A DNA stretch of 10,623 nt, from assembly GCA_028565635.1 (NCBI GenBank), contig JAOXYB010061657.1, forward strand, positions 1-10,623, in the 5' to 3' direction. Positions 1 through 8,400 of the stretch are shown here, piece after piece (the first letter of the stretch is position 1; every line of letters begins with the position of its first letter). The position numbers were made by a program, and so were the translations under genes. The notes beneath the pieces were generated by a model, which saw only the letters and a list, made by a program, of their open reading frames with translations, searched no databases and had not been told where the DNA came from. The DNA comes from Phoronis ovalis. Taxonomy: Eukaryota; Phoronida; Phoronidae.

Positions 1-81
1 CATGATTGTGAGGTTTGTAGTATGTATACCAACATTATAGTAGGAGGCCGACCAAAGAAGACCACCAGAATAAATACCTGA
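1..81 (+). CDS. Possible C-terminal end of a plus-strand gene or element, with CxxC and GRPKK
   Basis: The plus frame 1 is open from the window edge to TGA at 79-81. It encodes 26 residues including HDCEVCSMY and GGRPKKTTR, that is a CxxC pair followed by an AT-hook-like basic motif. An AATAAA overlaps the end (69-74). Such a pair of motifs fits a DNA-binding or transposon-type protein, but the frame is too short to prove coding. It could also be chance. Confidence 0.22.
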   Translation, partial: HDCEVCSMYTNIIVGGRPKKTTRINT

Positions 82-435
82 AATTGTAAAACCGATGTTG
101 TTGTGCCTTTAAACAGTTGTACAATCCCAAGATGGCTGCGCCCAGGGACTATCAGGCAGATTTTTGATTGTAAGCATATTATGATATTTAATAGGCAGTT
201 TCGAGTTCATTACGGAGATCTAACGAACGATAAAATCACGTATTCACGCTTAACGTTTCTGTTCTTACCCCCCAATAATTGGACCCTAAGCAAGACTCGT
301 CGTGCATAAAACAGACAAATCATACGGTCAAAATTGCCGATCGATTTTCATATCCAAAAGGCGTTACGCGCAAGGTCCTCAAATATACACCATTTTCACA
401 CGAACGTGTTAGTTAGTTGACCCCCGGGCTCGTAC
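82..435. other. Non-coding stretch between edge ORF and exon-K relic
   Basis: No supported gene is seen. A 68-codon plus-strand frame (103-309) has no domain or coding character. A sequence close to the animal YY1 site (CCAAGATGGCTGC, 127-139) is present but alone means little. Confidence 0.5.
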
Positions 436-594
436 CAGAGTTAATGGAGCTGTTACTCTTCATTTTGTTACTCTTGCCGCCTCTGCCACATGTCCCTGCG
501 TCTTCACAGAAAGCTGCATGGCATCTGCAAATATTTGTACCGCTTCTTTAGATTTATTTTCAGCCGCTTTGGACGTTTCCATTGTCAAGCGTAC
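436..594 (-). pseudogene. Decayed copy of exon K (broken acceptor, internal duplication, stop)
   Basis: On the minus strand this segment aligns with exon K from end to end. By eye, 36 of 48 codons encode the same residue and about 85% of bases match outside one 15-bp insertion. The insertion is a tandem duplication (two copies of GTTACTCTT on the plus strand, 452-460 and 467-475) and brings an in-frame TGA. The base pair before the exon is TG where exon K has AG, so the acceptor is lost. Twelve of about twenty changed codons alter the residue, as expected without constraint. Weak similarity continues about 20 bases into the upstream intron side. It lies 1.8 kb past the stop of the intact gene, so it is either a relic of a neighbouring paralogue or of a local duplication. 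Confidence 0.85.
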
Positions 595-1942
595 CAATTG
601 AAACAACTAAAGTAAAAGTGGCGCTAAATGGGACTATAAGAAAATAACATTCTCTGTGTAGCACTGAGGGTATTTAAAATTTCTTTCAGTCAGTGACATG
701 GGGTAAAATTTTAAAAATATGAAAACGCATTTAGAGGCTTAGTTTTTCAACAACCCTCTCACAAACATGGATACCAGTAATTCCTTTAGTCGAACCCCTG
801 GCGACGTATACTTTTAGCTGATTATGTGCAGAGAAGCAAACTGATGATAAGTGTAATATTACTGTAATAGTTGATTCAAATGAATGGATAATTATATAAA
901 CACGTCAGATTAACAATTGGCTTTGTTAAGAAAGGTAGATTGCAAGGCAGTATTATATCTGCTGACCAGTAGGTACGGCCTAAGTACACCATGGCACGAG
1001 GCTTTGTTGATACTATACACGAATATAGTACAGATATATTAATACACGTAATTTTTTTTCATTTTTTGGGAAGTAAAATGAAGAGATAGATATATAAAAG
1101 TGTACATTTAAAAAGTTACAGTTACTGAACAAATGCTGAGGTTAAATAATTTGAATTCGATCATATCATCTGATGTCATTTTTGTGACAAAATTGTATTT
1201 TTCGAATTTTAGGTCAAAACACCCTGCATCTATAAATTTAAACTTTGCATAAATGAGCTATACATATATATCTACAAAACTTTGGCTTAAAATTTGCTCA
1301 AATCAAAATCAGCAAAATCCGGATCCTGACCTTAAAATTTGAAAGTGCATTACCGCATTAGCTTGAACTGCAGCAGGTACATCACATTTTAGAACGCGAA
1401 CCCTTTTTGGTGAATCGAAATGGTCACGGATGTAGATTAAATTTTTACAACGATTCGTGCTGCATTGCTGTCAGGCAAGATTGAAGTGTGTATGTGCAGG
1501 CGATATAAAAATGTTAAACGAAAAGTCAGGGAGCTCATTTATTTCTACATTCGCGGATCGTGTAACCCGAATTATTAAACAACTAAAAATCTACACACGA
1601 GATGTATTATGACACAGCAGCAGTTTTGTTGATTATCGCTCCCGCTATATTGTACCTGGGGACTACACATGTGTGCTAAGCCAGGGGTCCAAAGTCCCGC
1701 TTACTTTTTTCATAATACGTACAACAGAGATCTGTATTATCTAAAATGAATGCACAAGAAAATCGGGCAAAGTACAAAATCTATACGAGAAATAGTATAT
1801 GTAAAATCTATTTTTTACTAACCCTGGATAAAAAATTAGAAAAAATATTTCTTTACGGAAGTTGTCCAATACGTGTCCTGAAACTTATAATTACTAGTGA
1901 CCAATCTGTAGTGATTCATAGTTATAAGGCTGTATTTATGTG
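595..1942. other. AT-rich intergenic stretch, no gene seen
   Basis: This stretch separates the exon-K relic from the 3' end of the intact gene. I found no splice-bounded frame with coding character on either strand and no match to any other exon of the gene. The 89-codon plus-strand frame at 1746-2015 is AT-rich, hydrophobic and unsupported. Confidence 0.5.
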
Positions 1943-2003
1943 TTTATTGGACTGCAGGAGTACATTTTGCCATATATTTCTGTTGCCAAGGTTTTCTTTT
2001 TAC

Positions 2004-2009
2004 TTTATT
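2004..2009 (-). promoter_or_regulatory. Candidate poly(A) signal AATAAA of the coiled-coil gene
   Basis: AATAAA on the minus strand is the first canonical signal after the stop codon, giving a 3' UTR of roughly 0.4 kb. A second AATAAA lies at 1943-1948. Neither is confirmed by transcript data. Confidence 0.4.
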
Positions 2010-2396
2010 AATTAAAATGACAATTTGTAAATCAATAGTATCTTTGCAATAAGTTAAGAAATAAATTACCTAATTCACTAATCACCAGGTAAATGGTATC
2101 CATGTTATTTTGCACACAATTTAACCATTTTTAACTCGTTAGGAAAACTAATAATACTAATAGCTCAACATTACATAGCCTAATTTAGTGAGTACATTTA
2201 ACAAAACTTCGCAAGCGCTTCTACTGTGCACAATATATATATAGCTCTATGTGGAGAAATTACATACCCTAAAAAAATGAATACTACAAACAAGTTGGCA
2301 AAGCTGTTTTTACTAAAAAGCTGTTTCTACTAAATTTAACACCTAGTATAGAAACATAGTTGCATAAAGCTCCATGCCCGGATAGGAGTTATCTCG
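2010..2396 (-). other. Probable 3' UTR of the coiled-coil gene
   Basis: This is the region between the stop codon of exon L and the first AATAAA. It has no coding frame and contains a tandem 17-bp repeat at 2301-2334. The extent depends on which poly(A) signal is used. Confidence 0.4.
2301..2334. repeat. Two tandem copies of a 17-bp unit
   Basis: Units 2301-2317 and 2318-2334 (aagctgtttttactaaa and the next 17 bases) differ at a single base. The repeat lies about 65 bases past the stop codon, in the probable 3' UTR. Confidence 0.8.
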
Positions 2397-2471
2397 TCAA
2401 TATCCAGAAAAGAAGGCTGGTTCACCACGCTGTTGCTCCAGTACAAAAAGTCTGGCTTCTAGTTTTTGTAC
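2397..2471 (-). CDS. Exon L: terminal coding exon with stop codon, residues 640-663
   Basis: 24 codons plus TGA (2399-2397), entered in phase 0 after a good acceptor (TTATGTTACAG). It encodes VQKLEARLFVLEQQ, a short leucine-rich coiled-coil end, then a polar and aromatic tail RGEPAFFSGY. The in-phase joining to exon K and the immediate stop make this the likely C-terminus. It is short, so support comes mainly from the splice site and the continued coiled-coil character. Confidence 0.75.
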   Translation of the reverse strand, partial: VQKLEARLFVLEQQRGEPAFFSGY

Positions 2472-5400
2472 CTGTAACATAAAATAGCATCATTCAATTG
2501 TTGAAAAATTGATTTCTTGCAAATAGTATAAGTAGTTGGTGGTATCATAAAAACAATCGCAATAAAGAGCTTTTAAAAAGTTATTCTTCGGTACCAGCAC
2601 CGAGCTGCGAGCGAAGTTTATGCGTCTATCACGAGTGTTTAAACGTGAAGTAAAAGAAAATCACTGTAATGTCTGTATAACTACCAATTACTATTGTCCC
2701 TTTTCTCCTTCTCGCTTTAACGTTCGTGATAGACATATTTAAGAATCTTAATTAAGCTCTCTAAAATGTTAAAATAACAAATGATCGCGCGAAGGTTTGA
2801 ACAAGTCACATGTATGGCACTTTTGATAGCTATATGACAGCTACATACAGACGAGACGAATCGAGGCATGCAATTTAATAGGTAGTATTATTCCGATTAA
2901 CATCAACATCCGCTTCCGCACATATCCGCATCAGCATCCGCATCTGCATTCGCATCCCCACCCCCCAGCCCCATCAACATCCCCATGAAGTATATTGAGT
3001 AATCACTTATGACACACATCAGGCTGCACTCGTTTTACCTTGTCAATCAAATATTTCCTGTGCGGATCCCATACATATCGATACATTAGAAAACTTTTGG
3101 TACTGGTACAAACCTACTTTTAACTTAAACCAAACGTCTACAGTATAATCCTAGATGTACAGCATAAACTGTGAAAACAGTGAATATACTAGACAAAGAC
3201 AAAGTGTTCATACCAGAGTTAGCGGAGCTGCTACCCTTGCCGCCTCCGCCGCATGTCCTTGTGTCGTCACAGAAAGCTGCATGGCATTTGTAGATTTTTG
3301 TTCAGCTTCTGCAGATTTCTTTTCAGCCGCTTTGGACGTTTCCAATGCCAAACGTACCTTTGGAATAATTAAAGTTAGAACACGGACCTAACTGGAATGT
3401 TAAAAAGTATGTTTCTATGGCTTGTCTAAAGCGTACGTTGCTCGGGAATTTTTTTCAGTTGTAATTTTTTCGTCATAAATATTTATTTCAAAATCACTAT
3501 GAGCTTTTAACACAGGAATTACAGTGAAGCTGAATTTGTATTTAAATTTGTAAGATCTTGTTAGGATAGTGTGTAACTCATTCTATGACACAACATCGTC
3601 TAAAGGGTTATGTCGAAAAGGCTGATTTGCAGATATTTGCCGTTTGTAAGAATGCATGCTGGGTAATATAGTTCAACGGAATTATCGAGGGCTACGGTTA
3701 GAATAGTTGGGTACATAAAACAGAGTGAGTGGGTGTATAACAATGATACAGTGATGATTGTTTTCAAAATAAAGAACATAAACATTCACTCTAAAGAGAT
3801 CATTATATGTCTGAATCGTAAATATGGAAAATACAACAATAACTTCAGTGGATGCCTTTATAGACCATTCGACTCGCGTGACTGTTATCTGACAATTTTG
3901 TCTTTCATATCTCCTGGATGGACCACCCTTTTACTGTATAGTAAAAATGTGATACATGAGAAAAAACAAAAACAGTATTTGCCCGCAGGAGTCTCCCGCT
4001 AGGGGCCCCTAGTTAATTTAACAAATTAATTTTTTCTCCTGCTTGCCAGGACAATTGTCAGGCTATTGCTGGTTATTTTGTTACTTGGACTCTTTCTGTG
4101 GTAGGAGAACTTAATTGGATAAGAATTAAGAGATATATGAGACATGACATTTGCAAATATTTGAGAACCATTTGGAGCACTCCGAGATATAAATAGGTCA
4201 AAAGGGCTACTATGCTTGGAATTTCTGTTACCATCAAAATGTTTTATGCCAAACAGAACCTTTGAAGCTATCATTGAAGCATGGTTTATGTCCAAATTTG
4301 ATGAAAATTGCATTAAAGGCTATGGGAAATGTGATGCAAGTTTCATCAACACCTCATTGGTTTATCGGGATGTGGCTTTAAAATATATTTAAAGGTGATA
4401 ATTGTAGTGGCAAGCTCCTGCTGATTCAGACGAAAATATGGGACATCATGCAACAAATGTATCAAAGTGCCCTAATAAATAAAAGTTTGACGCAAGAAAT
4501 CATCTTACTTGTTCTTGAATAATAGTGACTTTACCATCTAAATTCCGCTGAGCAAAATCCATAGTCTTTTCTACGTAGGCATCTATATCACTTTTAAGTT
4601 CTAAAAACAAAAGATATAGTACGGTGTGCATGTGCTTTAATAAATATTGATAAGTGACACGTACATTTGTTATCCTTCTCAACCAACATACAATGAATCT
4701 CGCATGTGGATATCTGCACATTGATTAAAGTTGTTATATAAGTTATAAATGTAGTCAATGGCATTTGTTCTTGGATATGACAATAGTGGTTACAAAAATA
4801 CCGTCAAAATGCTCCTTAAGCTGTTGCTTGTACTGTACAAACAATTCATTTTGGTGTTTCGTGAAATCGTTTTGTTGGTCAGCTAGTTTCTTCTTAACAT
4901 CTTGAAGCTGTTGCTCAAGCATCTCCTATAAATAATTTTAGTTTTAAAATCTTTGTTCTTATGTTTTCCAAATTGTAGTTATAATTATATTTTTTTTAAA
5001 AACATTATTACACAGATTTTTTATTTATCTTTATTTTAATGTGACCTTCTGCTTGCTAGTAGCGAATGAATCGTCACGCATTATAATTATTTCAAAACAA
5101 GCTTATGGTTAAAAGTAAAAAATCAATTTATGTATCAAAAAAAAAATCTAAAAATATTGAATGGGATATGTAAACATTAAGACCCAACAACTCTAAAGGG
5201 ATAAAGTGAAATAATATACACTCTGACTGTTTTAGGATGTTTATAACAAATTGAGCGTTGCGATTTATTATGATAAGAAATACAACATACGAGTGTTTAC
5301 ATTTGTTACTCCAGTACTCAATGTCTCATAAAATCTAATTCACAAGATATGAAAGACTGAACTAAAAGAAAGTACGGAAACAAACAATTTTGTCGTTTTC

Positions 5401-8400
5401 TACAAGTTTAAAAATAGACCGGTGGTATTGCCTAGGCAGATCTGCATTCTTGGCAAACCATGCACAAAATATAATAATTACTTTATGATTCTGATACTTT
5501 TCGTCCAGTTTTTGTTGGTATTCTGTAAACGTTTCTCCCATTTGTTCCATAAATTGCTTTTGTTTGGCTGCCGCCGTCTTAATTGCATAATCGGTTTGCC
5601 TCTCAAACCCAGTAACTCGATCTCTAATTGTCTCTTCATGCTTTTGAGCAGTGTTCTGGAATACTTTGACCTATAAAAATTAATTAAAACATTTAAAAGT
5701 GGCACTTGTGTCAACATTTTCTAACAAAAACATGTTACAAGTCAACAATAACGTTTACTTTGACTACCCGTGATATAAAAAGTGCACAGACATTGAGACC
5801 TGCCGACAGTATAACAATTCAACTTTGTGATTGGTCCCAAAAACTAAACTCTAACTATTAAAATATAATTATTTTACATTACCTTGTCATTCATATCTTC
5901 CTCTAGATTTTTAACACTTTTAAGGATAAGGCTTCCCCAGTCTTTAGCGGACTCTTCACTTTGTTTCGCTTTATGGTTTAGTTCTGACTGCATACTTTGT
6001 AAACTTTGCTGTATCTCCTTTCTTATTGCGAAGTTCACAATACGGTCATCATCATCTACAGCAAAAAAGACAAAACTGTAGTCTATAACTCGGATATAGA
6101 TCAGGTCCGGGATGGGACTTTACATAATTTTGGGTGATGGTGTGTGCCCCAGCACTAAAATCTGGATCCTCTAACTAAGCCTCTTTGCCAACGTTTACTT
6201 GCAAGAAAAACAATTGCTAATTTGTGTGTGCGTGTGTTGGAATAAAACAAGCTTACTAAAAATGAAAAGCAGGTTTGCTGATAGAAACGAAGTAAAAACC
6301 TTATCTACTTTGCTAATTTTGTGAAAAACCGGATCCTAATTTGGTGAGAAAAAAAACGCATCCTCTGGGGCCGCAGAGGTCACGGATAAATCCGTGTATA
6401 ACCGGAAGCCTGAACAACCCTTAAGGCTAATTTAGATTCTCGTCACTGTAAAAATAAAAAAATCCGTATACATATTTTCTAAAACTCTAACATTTAACCC
6501 ATGTCATAATGATATGTTCAAAATATTGTGTAAACTGTATACACTTTAATGAGCGTTTAATGACACCCTATAAAAATCCTTAGGCACATCCTACGAGAAA
6601 ACTCAGATGATCAAAATTCGTGCTATATCTTTAACAAGTAAACGATACTCCCATATTTTATTTTGGACCATTTTTAAAGTGCACTAGTGATTACATGTTA
6701 TATAATCAATTTAGTTTCTTTAATAAATAAAAAATTACCCTTTTAAACATTTATTAATAATTCAAAGATTATTCAGGGTATTTACAATTTGGTCATAAAA
6801 AATAATGGGAATATCTTAACTTGAATTTAGATCCGCAGGATTTTACTGTAGGATGTCTTTGTGATTTTTATGAGGTATCATAAAACGTTAATTAAATTTC
6901 ACGCGTTACCCACACACCATAATAATAATATCGCCATGACATATCATGAATGTTAAAGTTCCATAAAACATTTATTTTGTGTGAAAAAAATGTAATTCGG
7001 ATTTTTTGAGAGTTTTTATTTAAATAATAGCGAGGTTCTATCTTAGTTACAGATATTTGTGTCTCTGGTGCTCTACAAACTTTTAGTAACATATATAATT
7101 AAAAAGTGCTCTGACATCATAAGAGAAAAATATTATATGCACTTGTAGTCTTTGTATATATGCAGAACAACAGTGCAAAATCGCTTCAGTTTTATTTATC
7201 AGGTAATGATTGCTACTGAAATGTAATACTTTGATCGTCCATTTGATAAATATATACCATAACGGATATTTTAAAGCAAGAACTGCATTTAGATATTGTT
7301 ATGAATTATCAATGGAAAATATATATTTCCTAAAATATGATTACATGCAAACCTTGTTAACCTCTGGTGTCAATAGCACTTTGCATTATGAATAATAACA
7401 TGTTACATTAGCAAACTCCAGATCTAGAGCCACTAAAACAAATGCAAAATTACTTCAGAATGAATTGCAAAAATGTTGATAATTCCTGTTGAAAATTATT
7501 TTTTATGATTCGCCTATTTAATAAGTGAACAGCTTGTGTCACAGAGAGATCCGTTATTCACTTTATTAATTAAATAAGTCCGCATGACACGAATTCATTT
7601 TATCATCAGAAGCATGTTACTGTTTTATGCTAGGTTTAAATATTTGTGCGTGCACGTGCCTCTATATGCTACTTTAGTTATTTAAATCCATTTATCATTG
7701 CCCTATCTATGCATAGTTTGTCCCTGGGGTCTGTCAATAATTTGTCTTATCTTGATATTGTAAACCTAATACTCTATCAAATTTCTTTTTAAATTCTACT
7801 CTTTCAGCGCGAGAAAAAGATAGCATAAAAACTCACCTTGTATTAAACAACTAGAGTCAGCTTCCATCGGTTTCTCCTTTATTAACTGTATCAGCAAAAC
7901 TTTCTGTTTTGTATTGGCGTCTTTCGAATCACTTTGCAGTTTTGATTCACCGCTTTTGCTGTCTGTTTTGATATATGTGTAGTTCTGTTTCATGTCTTCG
8001 GTACCATAGTAGCAACCGATATATTTCCGAGTTATCTCATCACTTGCTTTTCTAACATATTCGTCAGCATATCCGTCGCCAGATGGAAGAAGAAGTGATC
8101 CCGCTGTACAAATGCTTGACAAAGTTGAATTTTCTGTTTTTTTCCCGGAGTTCGTCTGAATGAGTACCTATGTGTCAAACAATAATCACAGTGTAATAAT
8201 ATACACGTTACATATAATAAAAATCGAGTCATTTATATAATAATATTAAATTTTAACACATAGAACAAGCACACGTGTTTACAAAATGAGACATTCAAAG
8301 GAACTGGTTCACATTTTCTTATTCATTTTCTTTATTTGAGCGATGTTGCGGTCTCTATGCTTTTTTGAAACCTTCAAGCGAATACGGAAAAAGGAAACAG

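Larger units (their letters stand above)
2472..3213 (-). other. Intron K-L (742 bp) with repeats
   Basis: Bounded by CTG|GTATGA and TTACAG. It holds the inverted repeat at 2625-2733 and the degenerate CATCCG-like repeat at 2891-2986. No additional exon is supported. Confidence 0.7.

Noticed and set aside
127-139. YY1-like site CCAAGATGGCTGC
   Set aside because: Differs from the consensus and no gene start is visible beside it.
990-1091. Short frame starting at caccATGG, a good start context
   Set aside because: Only about 33 codons, no motif, and it ends in a hydrophobic AT-rich run; likely chance.
3733-4002. 89-codon plus-strand frame
   Set aside because: No family recognised and weak coding character; may be part of an old repeat, but not supported.
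4026-4313. 95-codon minus-strand frame as an extra exon between J and K
   Set aside because: Its composition is not like the coiled coil, no fitting splice pair was found, and J to K is already in phase.
4165-4392. 76-codon plus-strand open frame in intron J-K
   Set aside because: No splice or start context, no recognisable motif, and the opposite strand is also open here; exons J and K join without it.
5422-5676. 84-codon plus-strand frame
   Set aside because: It is the antisense shadow of exon H.
1318-6333. GGATCCT with a similar A-rich left flank at about 1320, 6162 and 6330 as a dispersed repeat
   Set aside because: Similarity does not extend beyond about ten bases, so chance is the simpler reading.
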